Shown here one piece after another: positions 8,439 to 16,976 of a DNA stretch of 64,000 nt (the stretch's first letter is position 1; each line of letters starts with the position of its first letter). The stretch is from assembly GCA_016712035.1 (NCBI GenBank), contig JADJRT010000010.1:100580-164579 (forward strand), given 5' to 3'. The notes under the pieces were generated by a model that saw nothing but the letters and a program-made list of their open reading frames with translations, was not told the DNA's origin and searched no databases. The translations under genes were made by a program, and so were the position numbers. This stretch comes from Flammeovirgaceae bacterium. GTDB taxonomy: Bacteria > Bacteroidota > Bacteroidia > Cytophagales > Cyclobacteriaceae.

Positions 8439-9467
8439 TTAATTTTCTACTAATTGTGATCTCCTATTCTTGATTATTTCACAGGCAACATACATAGCCT
8501 GGCGCATCGAACTTTCGCTGGCAAGATTTTTTCCGGCAAGATTATAAGCTGTTCCATGATCAGGCGAGGTGCGTACATGGGGCAATCCTGCCGTGTAATT
8601 GATGCCAGATTCGAATGACAGCGTTTTAAATGCAACAAGGCCTTGATCGTGATACATAGCAATAATGCCATCATATTTTGAATGTTGGCCAGAAGCAAAA
8701 AAACCATCGGCTGGAAAAGGGCCAAATATTAATTTTCCTTTTGTCTTAAGATCTTGAATAACAGGCTTTATCACTTCATTTTCTTCATTGCCTAAGAGTC
8801 CTTCATCTCCGGCATGCGGATTTAAGCCCAGCACTGCAATTTTTGGTTTACTGATCAAGAAATCTTTTTTCAAAGTCAGTTCCAACAATCGTATTTTAAG
8901 TTCCACACGCTCTCGGGTAATAAAGGATGAGATTTCTTTAACCGGGATGTGTTCAGTGACCAATCCCACCTTAAGATCCTGGCCCACCATAAGCATAAGA
9001 CTTTCACCTGCGTTAAACTCTTGCGTCAGATATTCGGTGTGTCCCTGGAATGGAAACTCTTCGCCATGAATCGTATTTTTATCAATGGGTCCGGTAACAA
9101 ATCCGTCAATTAAACCTTCTTTAACTTCTTCTACTGCTTTCTTTAATGAGAGTAAGGCCGCTTTAGCGGTTTGACGTGAAGGTTGACCTGGGTTAATTTC
9201 AATCATATCCTCCCAGCAATTAACTACATTGATTGCTTTCGGGAAAAATTGACCTTTTGTTTTAACCACGTTATAATTGAATTCTTCGAGGTTCATTAGT
9301 TTTCTGTAAAAAGAAAGCGCTTTGGTAGAACCGTAAATAACGGGTGTCATGAGATTATGAAGTCGATGATCGGCTAATGCTTTAATAACTACTTCCGGAC
9401 CAATGCCATTTAGGTCGCCTAAGGTTATCCCAATACGTGGTTTATCTGAAGGATGAGTTTGCATCAT
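8439..9467 (-). CDS. pdxA: 4-hydroxythreonine-4-phosphate dehydrogenase
   Basis: A 342-residue NAD-dependent enzyme of the DXP-dependent vitamin B6 pathway. Conserved stretches include RIGITLGDLNGIGPEVVIKAL, TGPIDKN, the metal-binding QGHTEYL, LGLNPHAGDEGLLGNEE, AMYHDQGLVAFK and RTSPDHGTAYNLAGK. The His residues of these motifs bind the divalent metal in known PdxA. The ORF starts MMQTHPSDKPRIG; either Met is possible. It is divergent from rsmA, with 118 bp between them, a common pdxA/rsmA neighbourhood. Confidence 0.95.
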   Translation of the reverse strand: MMQTHPSDKPRIGITLGDLNGIGPEVVIKALADHRLHNLMTPVIYGSTKALSFYRKLMNLEEFNYNVVKTKGQFFPKAINVVNCWEDMIEINPGQPSRQTAKAALLSLKKAVEEVKEGLIDGFVTGPIDKNTIHGEEFPFQGHTEYLTQEFNAGESLMLMVGQDLKVGLVTEHIPVKEISSFITRERVELKIRLLELTLKKDFLISKPKIAVLGLNPHAGDEGLLGNEENEVIKPVIQDLKTKGKLIFGPFPADGFFASGQHSKYDGIIAMYHDQGLVAFKTLSFESGINYTAGLPHVRTSPDHGTAYNLAGKNLASESSMRQAMYVACEIIKNRRSQLVEN

Positions 9468-9585
9468 GAATTATAATTTGAGTTAAGGTCACACGCAATT
9501 TAGTGTAATTTTCTTGTTTTGATTTTATACTTTGTAGTTTGGTGAAATTTTGTGCTAACTCGGTTGATCCAAATACTTCTTTACT

Positions 9586-10368
9586 ATGGTGCGTCCTAAA
9601 AAACATCTCGGACAACATTTTTTGAAGGATCAGACCATTGCGCTACGGATTGTAGAGGCGCTTCAACTTTCTTCAGAAAGAAATACAGTAATAGAGATTG
9701 GCCCAGGTACAGGCGTGCTCACTCAATTTTTACAAAAGAAGGATTTGGTGGAGTTGACTTTAGTAGAGATTGATCGCGAATCTATCGCTTATCTTAAAGA
9801 GCACTACGCGGGTCTAGCGAATAATATTATTGAGGGCGATTTTTTAAAGCTTGATCTCAAAGTGCTATTTACTGCCGATCTGCATATCATTGGTAATTTT
9901 CCCTATAATATCTCCTCTCAGATTTTTTTTAAAGTATTGGAACACCGGTCTCAAGTAAAACAGGTGGTGTGCATGCTGCAAAAGGAGGTCGCTGATCGGA
10001 TCGCTGAGAAACCGGGTAGTAAGACGTATGGCATTCTTAGCGTCTTATTGCAAGCGTATTACGATATCGAATATTTATTTAAGGTTCCACCCGGAGTTTT
10101 CTTTCCACCACCGAAGGTAATGTCTGCGGTAATCAGACTAACCCGTAACAATAGAGAGAGGTTGGATTGTGACGAAGTGCTTTTCAAAGTAGTGGTTAAG
10201 CAAGCATTTCAAAATAGACGTAAGACCTTGCGCAACGCATTGAAAGTTTTAAATTTGCCTGCCTCTCTAATAAGCCATCCACTTTTGGATAAACGTGCCG
10301 AACAATTAGAGGTTGAACAGTTTGTCTTTCTAACAAAACAATTAGAAGCTTTTCGTGAAGCCAATTGA
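9586..10368 (+). CDS. rsmA: 16S rRNA (adenine1518/1519-N6)-dimethyltransferase
   Basis: A 260-residue SAM-dependent methyltransferase (KsgA) that dimethylates two adjacent adenines near the 3' end of 16S rRNA. Visible motifs are the N-terminal PKKHLGQHFLKD, SAM motif I VIEIGPGTGVLTQFL, and the adenine-binding motif IGNFPYNISSQI, followed by PPPKVMSAVIRL and a C-terminal region with FQNRRKTLRNAL. Its end overlaps the GTG start of mgtE by 14 bp, so the two genes form an operon. Confidence 0.96.
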   Translation: MVRPKKHLGQHFLKDQTIALRIVEALQLSSERNTVIEIGPGTGVLTQFLQKKDLVELTLVEIDRESIAYLKEHYAGLANNIIEGDFLKLDLKVLFTADLHIIGNFPYNISSQIFFKVLEHRSQVKQVVCMLQKEVADRIAEKPGSKTYGILSVLLQAYYDIEYLFKVPPGVFFPPPKVMSAVIRLTRNNRERLDCDEVLFKVVVKQAFQNRRKTLRNALKVLNLPASLISHPLLDKRAEQLEVEQFVFLTKQLEAFREAN

Positions 10369-11707
10369 ATTTGAATTAAATAAGGAATTCAGAGATCGCT
10401 TTCAGGATGCCCTGAATGAACGCGATGATGCCTTCATTCGTCAAAGTCTGGAGGAAGTGAATCCAGCTGACATTACGGCCCTACTGTACGAATTCAGTGG
10501 TGAAGAATCGAAGTTCGTATTGGATTTGCTGACGGTTGAAATCCGATCAAGGATTATTAATGACCTTGATTCCGATACCCGAAAAACATTTTTAAGTCAC
10601 TATACAACGGAAGAGATAACCGAACTTGTTAACCAACTTGATTCGGATGATGCCGCTGATATTTTAAATGAGTTGCCTATAAAGTCCAGCGAAGAAATTA
10701 TAGCGCGCCTGGATGCTGAACTCAAATCGCAAGTTATTGATTTGTTGCGGTATGATGAAAATGTGGCCGGTGGATTGATGGCCAAAGAGTTGATCAAAGC
10801 CCTTGATCACTGGACGGTTGTGCAATGTGTTGAGGAGATCCGCAAACAAGCAGAGCATGTAACTAAGTTTTATGCTGTGTATGTTGTGGATAGCACTGAT
10901 AAGCTATTAGGCCGTGTGTCTTTACAGCAACTTATTCTATCAGACCCACGCACGCTGGTTAAGGACATATTAGATGACGATGTAGAGGTAGTAGAAACCT
11001 ATATGGAGGATAGAGAAGTAGCGGAGATCATGAGTAAATACGATTTGGAATCGGTGCCTGTGGTTAACGTACAAGGTCAATTGGTTGGTCGCATTACTAT
11101 TGATGATGTAGTAGATGTGATTACTGAGCAGGCGGAAGAAGAACGACAACTTATGTCGGGTATAACGGAGGATGTTGAGGAGGATGATAGTATCTGGAGA
11201 AATACAAGGGCACGTTTGCCTTGGTTGTTTATTGGTATTTTAGGTGGGATGGTAAGTGCTCGCTTTATGGGTTTTTTTGAGTTAGAAATTGCCAAGATTA
11301 CAGCTATAGCATTTTTTATCCCTCTTATTCAAGCAACCGGAGGTAATGTAGGTATTCAATCTTCCTCCTTAGTGGTTCAAAGTTTGGCAAGCCCAGGCTT
11401 TGTTGACGAGGGTCTTTGGAAACGACTATTAAAGGTATTCAGCGTAGCACTGCTTAATGGATTATTTCTTTCGCTAGTTGTCTTTGGAATTACCTGGGTT
11501 GTTTTTGGGCACGAGGCATTAAATATAGTTGTGTCACTTGCGCTTTTCTTTGTTGTCGTTTTTGCTTCATTTATAGGAACCGTTACACCGCTTATTCTTA
11601 ATAAGATGGGTTTTAATCCAGCCCTGGCATCAGGTCCGTTTATTACAACGACCAACGACTTGCTTGGTTTGGCGATTTATTTTTTAACCATACATCTGCT
11701 TTTGTAA
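10355..11707 (+). CDS. mgtE: Magnesium transporter MgtE
   Basis: A 450-residue protein with the MgtE order: an N-terminal superhelical domain (to about residue 130, with LNELPIKSSEEIIARLD), paired CBS domains (about 135-260, with KYDLESVPVVNVQGQLVGRITIDD), and five C-terminal membrane helices from about residue 285. The pore-region signatures IPLIQATGGNVGIQSSSLVV and the final GPFITTTNDLLGLAIYF are clear. MgtE channels import Mg2+ and are gated by Mg2+ bound to the cytosolic domains. The start is GTG inside rsmA (14-bp overlap). The frame is intact. Confidence 0.95.
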   Translation: MKPIEFELNKEFRDRFQDALNERDDAFIRQSLEEVNPADITALLYEFSGEESKFVLDLLTVEIRSRIINDLDSDTRKTFLSHYTTEEITELVNQLDSDDAADILNELPIKSSEEIIARLDAELKSQVIDLLRYDENVAGGLMAKELIKALDHWTVVQCVEEIRKQAEHVTKFYAVYVVDSTDKLLGRVSLQQLILSDPRTLVKDILDDDVEVVETYMEDREVAEIMSKYDLESVPVVNVQGQLVGRITIDDVVDVITEQAEEERQLMSGITEDVEEDDSIWRNTRARLPWLFIGILGGMVSARFMGFFELEIAKITAIAFFIPLIQATGGNVGIQSSSLVVQSLASPGFVDEGLWKRLLKVFSVALLNGLFLSLVVFGITWVVFGHEALNIVVSLALFFVVVFASFIGTVTPLILNKMGFNPALASGPFITTTNDLLGLAIYFLTIHLLL

Positions 11708-11866
11708 GTTTCAATTAAATAGGTGGCTAATGTACAGAAGTAATGAACTTGGTTAATCTGAAGTTATTTTATCGTGTTCAATTCTGCTTTTTTCGTTTTA
11801 TTTGAAATTGTATCAGATACATCTATTGTTATATATTATTTGTTTTGAGGCGCTTTGCCTGCATGT

Positions 11867-12712
11867 ATGTCTGCTGTGAATAGAATTAAGGCAAAATTTC
11901 AAGAACAATTCAATATCATCATTGAAAAACCATTGCTAACCGCTTCGCTGGTTTTAGCCGGAGTTTCGGTGCTTGTAATAAGTTTAAGCCTAAAATATTA
12001 CATCCGAGATTTTGAAAGTTTCTGGTCTCAAATTTTGATAGAGGCTCACGGAATGATCTTTGATATAGCCATAATCGGTATTTTACTTTTTTGGCTAAAC
12101 CAAAATGGAGAAACCAGACAACGCATTCGATATTATAAGGATGAGATTGACGATTTTCGATTGTGGGAGTCTGATGAAGCTGCCTTTCGAACGGTGGGTA
12201 ATATTAAACGCTTAAATCGACACAAAATTCATGAGATTAACCTTGTTAATTGTTATCTGGCACGTACTAATTTGAATTATGTCAATCTGAAAGCATCAAA
12301 CCTCAATTCAGCCAATTTTTCAAACTCTTCGCTGATTGAAACCAACCTGGAGAATACTCGACTTAATCAAACTAATTTCGAAAATTCAAATTTGAATCAA
12401 GCTATATTAAAAGGGGCCTATGCCAGTGGTGCAAATTTCAAAGATGCTTTTTTAATTAAATCTCAGTTTGAGAATGCTTTTTTGATAAAGACTAACTTTA
12501 AGAATGCTTTTTTGATGGAGGCTAATTTGACGGGTAGTTACTTAATGGGTGCCGATTTTGAAAATGCAAGTCTGTATAAAGCAGATTTGCGAGGTGCCAA
12601 GGGTCTTACCTTAGAACAACTAACAAAAGCAAAAACATTATACCTGGCTAAATTTGATGACGAAATTTTAGATCAAATAAAAACTAACTTACCCGAGTTG
12701 GTGGGTGCCTGA
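11867..12712 (+). CDS. Two-TM pentapeptide-repeat protein
   Basis: About 281 residues from the ATG at 11867; an in-frame TTG at 11855 is less likely. Two membrane helices come first (LLTASLVLAGVSVLVISLSL and MIFDIAIIGILLFWL). From about residue 125 follow tandem pentapeptide repeats of the A(D/N)LXX kind (LNSANFSNSSLIETNLENT and similar), forming a right-handed beta-helix of some eight coils. The repeats become unusually uniform around FKDAFLIKSQFENAFLIKTN, suggesting recent internal duplication. Membrane-tethered pentapeptide proteins are common in Bacteroidota and their role is unknown. It stands alone between mgtE and greA and is followed by a terminator. Confidence 0.8.
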   Translation: MSAVNRIKAKFQEQFNIIIEKPLLTASLVLAGVSVLVISLSLKYYIRDFESFWSQILIEAHGMIFDIAIIGILLFWLNQNGETRQRIRYYKDEIDDFRLWESDEAAFRTVGNIKRLNRHKIHEINLVNCYLARTNLNYVNLKASNLNSANFSNSSLIETNLENTRLNQTNFENSNLNQAILKGAYASGANFKDAFLIKSQFENAFLIKTNFKNAFLMEANLTGSYLMGADFENASLYKADLRGAKGLTLEQLTKAKTLYLAKFDDEILDQIKTNLPELVGA

Positions 12713-12755
12713 TTTTGAAATCGTAAATTAAAAAATTAATTTTGAGTTATGTTTT

Positions 12756-12793
12756 AACAACGGCTTCGTGCCCCGAAGCCGTTGTTTCTTTTT
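12756..12793 (+). terminator. Intrinsic terminator after the pentapeptide-repeat gene
   Basis: A 13-bp stem (12756-12768 with 12774-12786, core ACGGCTTCG) and a 5-nt loop are followed by a T-rich tract TTCTTTTT. It lies 44 bp beyond the stop codon. Confidence 0.85.
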
Positions 12794-12850
12794 GTTTAAG
12801 CGTGAACGTGGTGTGTGATAGGACAAAAAAAATACTTTTAATATTGGATT

Positions 12851-13327
12851 ATGAGCCAGAAGATTTCATATTATACTAAGGAAGGGTTAGAGAAAATTAC
12901 AAGTGAATTATCAACCCTAAAAAGTAAGGGGCGTAGTAATATTGCCAAGCAAATAGCCGAGGCACGTGATAAAGGCGACTTGAGTGAAAATGCAGAATAT
13001 GATGCAGCCAAAGATGCTCAAGGACACCTCGAAGCTAAGATAGCTCAATTGGAAAATCTGTTAAGCGGAGCACGTTTATTAGATGAAACTAAGATTGACA
13101 CTTCCTCTGTTTCTATACTTTCTAAAGTGACTATTAAGAATAAAAAGAATAAGGCCACTATGACCTACATGTTAGTTTCTGAAGAAGAGGCTGATCTAAA
13201 AGCAGGAAAAATTTCTACACAATCACCAATAGGTAAGGGATTGTTGGGAAAGAAAAAAGGAGATCTGGCCGTAATAAAAACTCCGGCTGGAGAAATTGAG
13301 TTTGAAATTCTTGATATTGGAGTTTAA
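12851..13327 (+). CDS. greA: Transcription elongation factor GreA
   Basis: A 158-residue protein with the N-terminal coiled coil (YYTKEGLEKITSELSTLKS) and its tip signature GDLSENAEYDAAKDAQ, whose acidic residues reach the RNA polymerase active site and promote cleavage of backtracked RNA. The C-terminal FKBP-like domain ends GKKKGDLAVIKTPAGEIEFE. Normal length. The HIT gene begins 17 bp after its stop, a conserved Bacteroidota pair. Confidence 0.96.
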   Translation: MSQKISYYTKEGLEKITSELSTLKSKGRSNIAKQIAEARDKGDLSENAEYDAAKDAQGHLEAKIAQLENLLSGARLLDETKIDTSSVSILSKVTIKNKKNKATMTYMLVSEEEADLKAGKISTQSPIGKGLLGKKKGDLAVIKTPAGEIEFEILDIGV

Positions 13328-13344
13328 TACGAACCACAACCCGT

Positions 13345-13740
13345 ATGCCATCCATCTTTACTAAAATTATTAATCGAGAAATTCCAGGACACATTGTGGC
13401 GGAGGATGATAGGTTTATTGCATTTTTGGATGTTATGCCACTTGTAGAAGGACACACGTTGATTGTACCTAAAAAGGAAATTGATTACATCTTTGACTTT
13501 GATGATACCACGCTGGCTGATATGACGGTGTTTGCTAAAAGAGTTGCGATTGCGATAAAGCAAGTAGTGCCGTGCAAGCGTATTGGTGTTGCCGTAATAG
13601 GACTTGAGGTACCCCATACCCATATCCATTTGGTGCCAATGAATACCATGGGCGATATTAATTTTACTAAACCAAAACTTTCGCTTTCTGCCGAGGTAAT
13701 GAAATCAATAGCGGAAAAGATTCGAATTGCTCTCGGATAA
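13345..13740 (+). CDS. HIT family hydrolase
   Basis: A 131-residue protein with the N-terminal signature FTKIINREIPGHIVAEDD and the histidine triad HTHIHLVPMN (H-x-H-x-H), whose central His is the nucleophile in nucleotidyl hydrolases and transferases such as Hint. Most family members cleave adenosine phosphoramidates or act on dinucleotide substrates; the exact substrate cannot be read here. It directly follows greA. Intact frame. Confidence 0.92.
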   Translation: MPSIFTKIINREIPGHIVAEDDRFIAFLDVMPLVEGHTLIVPKKEIDYIFDFDDTTLADMTVFAKRVAIAIKQVVPCKRIGVAVIGLEVPHTHIHLVPMNTMGDINFTKPKLSLSAEVMKSIAEKIRIALG

Positions 13741-13748
13741 TTTGAATA

Positions 13749-14810
13749 TCAAATAAAATCGATATCCACATTAAGTGGATAGCGCATTAAAAAATCTAAT
13801 GCGACCTCCACCGTCATCCCTTCAAATAATACTTTATATAAGCGATCGGTAATTAAGGCGCGCACTTTATAATGATCTGCGCACTTCTTAGCAATGCGAA
13901 CGGTATTAATCCCTTCTGCTACTTCAGCCATATCACTTAAAATGGCAGCAAGTTTTTCTCCTTTAGCCAATCGGTAACCTACTGTAAAATTTCTACTCAT
14001 GGGGCTATTGCAGGTTGTTACGAGATCACCAATACCCGCAACACCCAGGAACGCTTTTAGGTCTCCACCGAGCGCCCGCCCCAGATAGACCATTTCTACG
14101 GCACCACGACTTATAAGTAATCCTTTTGCGTTTTCTCCATAGCCAAGTCCACTAAGAGCCCCGGAAGCAATGGCGATTATATTCTTTAATACACCCGCTA
14201 TTTCAACACCAACAATGTCATTATTTTCATAAACCTGAAAGCGATCATTACGCAGCAAGCGTTTACCAAGCTGTATCACTTCATTGAAATGACTGGCAAC
14301 TACCGTTGCACCCGGCTGACGTTGTGCTAATTCTTTGGCAAGGTTTGGTCCAGCCAGACAGCCCACCCTTACAACCACGCTTTCTTCCTGAATCACTTCG
14401 CTCATCGTTTTTACCTGTGTGCGTGTTAATTTGGGAATGCTCTCGATGGTCTCGCCTGCAGGAAGCGTTATGTCAAATCCTTTGGTTCCGTGTATAAGTA
14501 TGTGGTAAGGATGCAAATAGGGGGAAAGTTGTTTCATCATGGCGCGAAAATGTGCTGATGGCACCATGGGAAATATTACATCGCACTGCGAGGCTAAGTA
14601 AGCAAGGTCGTGTGTGGGCTCAATATTTTGATGAAGCGGATACCCTCTGTTTTCTTTTGCCTCTCGCATGTGGGTAACGGCCTGTTCATTGCGTGCATAG
14701 AGAAGTACCTTTCGTTGTAAGGCCAGAATATTGGCAATGACTGTTCCGAAATTACCTGCGCCTATTACCCCAACAGGTTTTTCAGATGTACTGTTCGAGG
14801 TCATAGCCAA
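13749..14810 (-). CDS. gpsA: Glycerol-3-phosphate dehydrogenase [NAD(P)+]
   Basis: A 353-residue oxidoreductase making sn-glycerol 3-phosphate from dihydroxyacetone phosphate for phospholipid synthesis. The nucleotide-binding motif GVIGAGNFGTVIANIL is at residues 14-29. AGVLKNIIAIASGALSGLGYG carries the catalytic Lys, and GVAGIGDLVTTCNSPMSRN is the family signature. The ATG at 14810 overlaps the end of the upstream acyltransferase gene by 29 bp, so the two are coupled. The product is the likely substrate of that acyltransferase. Confidence 0.95.
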   Translation of the reverse strand: MAMTSNSTSEKPVGVIGAGNFGTVIANILALQRKVLLYARNEQAVTHMREAKENRGYPLHQNIEPTHDLAYLASQCDVIFPMVPSAHFRAMMKQLSPYLHPYHILIHGTKGFDITLPAGETIESIPKLTRTQVKTMSEVIQEESVVVRVGCLAGPNLAKELAQRQPGATVVASHFNEVIQLGKRLLRNDRFQVYENNDIVGVEIAGVLKNIIAIASGALSGLGYGENAKGLLISRGAVEMVYLGRALGGDLKAFLGVAGIGDLVTTCNSPMSRNFTVGYRLAKGEKLAAILSDMAEVAEGINTVRIAKKCADHYKVRALITDRLYKVLFEGMTVEVALDFLMRYPLNVDIDFI

Positions 14811-16476
14811 CCAGTCGATTATGGTAGTAGAATAGTACGGTAAGGTCTTTCGTAATGATATTCCCTTTCTTGTTTAGTAACAAGGGCCGGTTGAGATGAA
14901 AGATTCCTACATTTTCGATACCTAGTTTTATTACGCCATCGACTTTGCCTTTCAGGTGCGTAGCATGATACACTTTGCCATCGTCTTTGAGTTCGTAAAT
15001 TTTTTTACGAACCCGTTTAAAGGTTTCTCTGAATTCAGCATACTCAATTTCAAGATCCTCTTCCGGCAACCGCAACAGGCTAAATAGATCCAACTTCGGA
15101 AACTTCTTTTGCCACATTTCAAAGGCAACAAAAGCGGCCAGGTGACTGCTAAATACCCGGTTAATGCGATGATATTCAGACACAATCCGCTGACTGAGCA
15201 TGCGTGTGTATTCATCTTCGCGCTGCTTGTCATCCGTTATGCTACTGTTAGAAACGAAGTAATCTCGGGTGTCAATAATCCTACCATGAGAGTCGAGGCT
15301 GTTGCCTTCTTCGTCTACATAGTTTCCAATAACATCAAGCCCTGGGCCAATAGAGACGGAAATATTAGAGCCTTTGGTGAAAAACTTAAATAGGAAGCGG
15401 AGCAATTGAACGCTACCATATTTATCTTGTTCCGGGAAGTATTTATCCTTCCCTTTTACATGAAGATAATCTTCAACAAGATCGGGTGCTTCAAGCACGA
15501 AATTATAATTAAGGGTAACCGGGACAATAAAAATTTTACGCACCTTTTCGCCAGGGTTTTCCTGATACAGATTTCGCTGGGCCTCAATAGCTGTACTCAA
15601 TAAGCCTAACTTCAGTTGTTTTTCAAGCAAGCCTGATCGCGACCGTGTTCCGCCTGGAAAAAACAAGCTATGGGCTCCCTTTTGGATGGCCTGATTAGAA
15701 TACATTTTTAGCGCTTCCAGGTAGGGAAGGTTCTTTTTTCTGCGATCAACCTTATAAGCCCCCAGGCTGTTCATAAAGTAGGCAAATATTTTTATGTTGA
15801 AGAGATTTAAACCAGCCCCATAAATGAAGGCCGGTAAACCGCACGAATGAATCACCCATCCAATCAAAATAGAATCCAAATTACTAAAGTGGGTAGGCAC
15901 CATCACCACCGTTCCCTGCGTTGCCAGTTTACGGAGCATTTTCACTTTACCAACAATTTGAATTTTATCCCGTAAGGTGTATTGGCTTCGGAAGAAGGCC
16001 CCGAATTTTTTTACTCGGGCGCCATTGAGAAGTCGCTGAAACCAAAATTTTACGACTTCGCGGGTTACCCGATAAGAGTTTGGTTTGAAACTACCGGCAA
16101 TTTCATTTACATAGCGTAATACAATTTTATGAAGGATTTCTTCTTCAATAGGCTTAGACTCTTCAGGCGTCTTTGCGCTTAGTTCTACCAATTCATTTTT
16201 AACCTGAGACCAAAATCTTGAATCATCTTTTGGGTCTACCCGCCATCTGTTTCTCTTAATACGATTTTGCTCACGGTAGGCAGTTGCTTCCAACTCATCA
16301 ATTAGTTGCTTACGGGTCGGCCTAAGTTGCTTAATCCGTTCAATAGTCTTCTGCGCCACTTCTTCAACAAATTCCTTTCGGTTTTTGCTTAGTCGATAGA
16401 CAGGCCAGTCCGGTATACCATCGAGAATGGGTTTGTACGGTCTGTTCTTATTTTTCTTTTCTTCCAGTATTTCCAT
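14782..16476 (-). CDS. PlsB-like glycerol-3-phosphate / 1-acylglycerol acyltransferase
   Basis: A 564-residue protein with a PlsC-type acyltransferase core at about residues 195-420. The HX4D catalytic motif is in VPTHFSNLD and the substrate-binding motif in FFPGGTRSRSG, close to the GxRSRTG of PlsB. The N- and C-terminal extensions are charged and helical. The enzyme would acylate glycerol 3-phosphate or its monoacyl form at the membrane. Coupling by overlap to gpsA, which makes glycerol 3-phosphate, supports a role in the first step. It is shorter than Escherichia coli PlsB, so I do not give a symbol. Confidence 0.82.
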   Translation of the reverse strand: MEILEEKKNKNRPYKPILDGIPDWPVYRLSKNRKEFVEEVAQKTIERIKQLRPTRKQLIDELEATAYREQNRIKRNRWRVDPKDDSRFWSQVKNELVELSAKTPEESKPIEEEILHKIVLRYVNEIAGSFKPNSYRVTREVVKFWFQRLLNGARVKKFGAFFRSQYTLRDKIQIVGKVKMLRKLATQGTVVMVPTHFSNLDSILIGWVIHSCGLPAFIYGAGLNLFNIKIFAYFMNSLGAYKVDRRKKNLPYLEALKMYSNQAIQKGAHSLFFPGGTRSRSGLLEKQLKLGLLSTAIEAQRNLYQENPGEKVRKIFIVPVTLNYNFVLEAPDLVEDYLHVKGKDKYFPEQDKYGSVQLLRFLFKFFTKGSNISVSIGPGLDVIGNYVDEEGNSLDSHGRIIDTRDYFVSNSSITDDKQREDEYTRMLSQRIVSEYHRINRVFSSHLAAFVAFEMWQKKFPKLDLFSLLRLPEEDLEIEYAEFRETFKRVRKKIYELKDDGKVYHATHLKGKVDGVIKLGIENVGIFHLNRPLLLNKKGNIITKDLTVLFYYHNRLVGYDLEQYI

Positions 16477-16567
16477 CTTCCAGATCTAAGCCAAAGCGGG
16501 GGATCAAAGTTAAGCGGTGCGAGGTTAAACGCAAAAAATCATTACAAGTGTCTTTCAAAGGATTTGT

Positions 16568-16784
16568 TCAAACTTTTGACATTTCAAGAAAGCGATTCAA
16601 TGCTTCCTCCAAAAGGGCTCGTCAAGCAAATCAATAACATCACCCTCGGAAGTAGTATCCAATTCATTTATTTTAAAAGTTTGCTCCAATAATCCTGACT
16701 CAATTTTTTATCAGGTACTTCCCATTCCATTGAAAAATAGTGATTTTGAAGTTAGCGTAAAGGGATTTCTTTGATTACTCTCAT
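16568..16784 (-). pseudogene. Small conserved gene, broken by three frame lesions
   Basis: On the minus strand an ATG at 16784 opens MRVIKEIP, and joining three frames gives a coherent protein of roughly 70 residues. The segments are ITIFQWNGKYLIK, IESGLLEQTFKINELD, TTSEGDVIDLLDE and LEEALNRFLEMSKV, ending with TGA at 16568-16570. The breaks fall near 16755 (one surplus base before NFKITIF), in an A-run after GKYLIK (one surplus A), and in a T-run after LLDEPF (one T short). The pattern resembles a small conserved Bacteroidota protein I recall as an uncharacterised family; this recall is not verified. Three lesions in 217 bp could mean a decaying gene or a cluster of sequencing errors. Confidence 0.55.
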
Positions 16785-16976
16785 GATTGCTTAACGGTTA
16801 AATTTAGAATAATTTACATTGTCAATGGCTCCGGCTATATGAATAGTTATTTTCAAAGCAAATATTTCGCAGCGCGGAGCGTTTATCTCTCAAAAAAGGC
16901 TTTTACAGGCAGACTATTTGTCGTTACTTGTAACATAATCCTATTTATAATTGTTGAGATTCCGTAGTAAAGAAGT
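16785..16976. other. Upstream region of the T9SS giant protein gene; nothing further seen
   Basis: AT-rich intergenic DNA. A TATAATTG element at 16946-16953, one mismatch from the Bacteroidota -7 consensus TAnnTTTG, lies 24 bp before the start codon, but no well-spaced -33 TTTG was found. No ORF or clear hairpin. Confidence 0.35.

Noticed and set aside
13324..13629. 101-codon minus-strand ORF across the HIT gene
   Set aside because: Shadow of the HIT family frame that carries the HTHIH triad.
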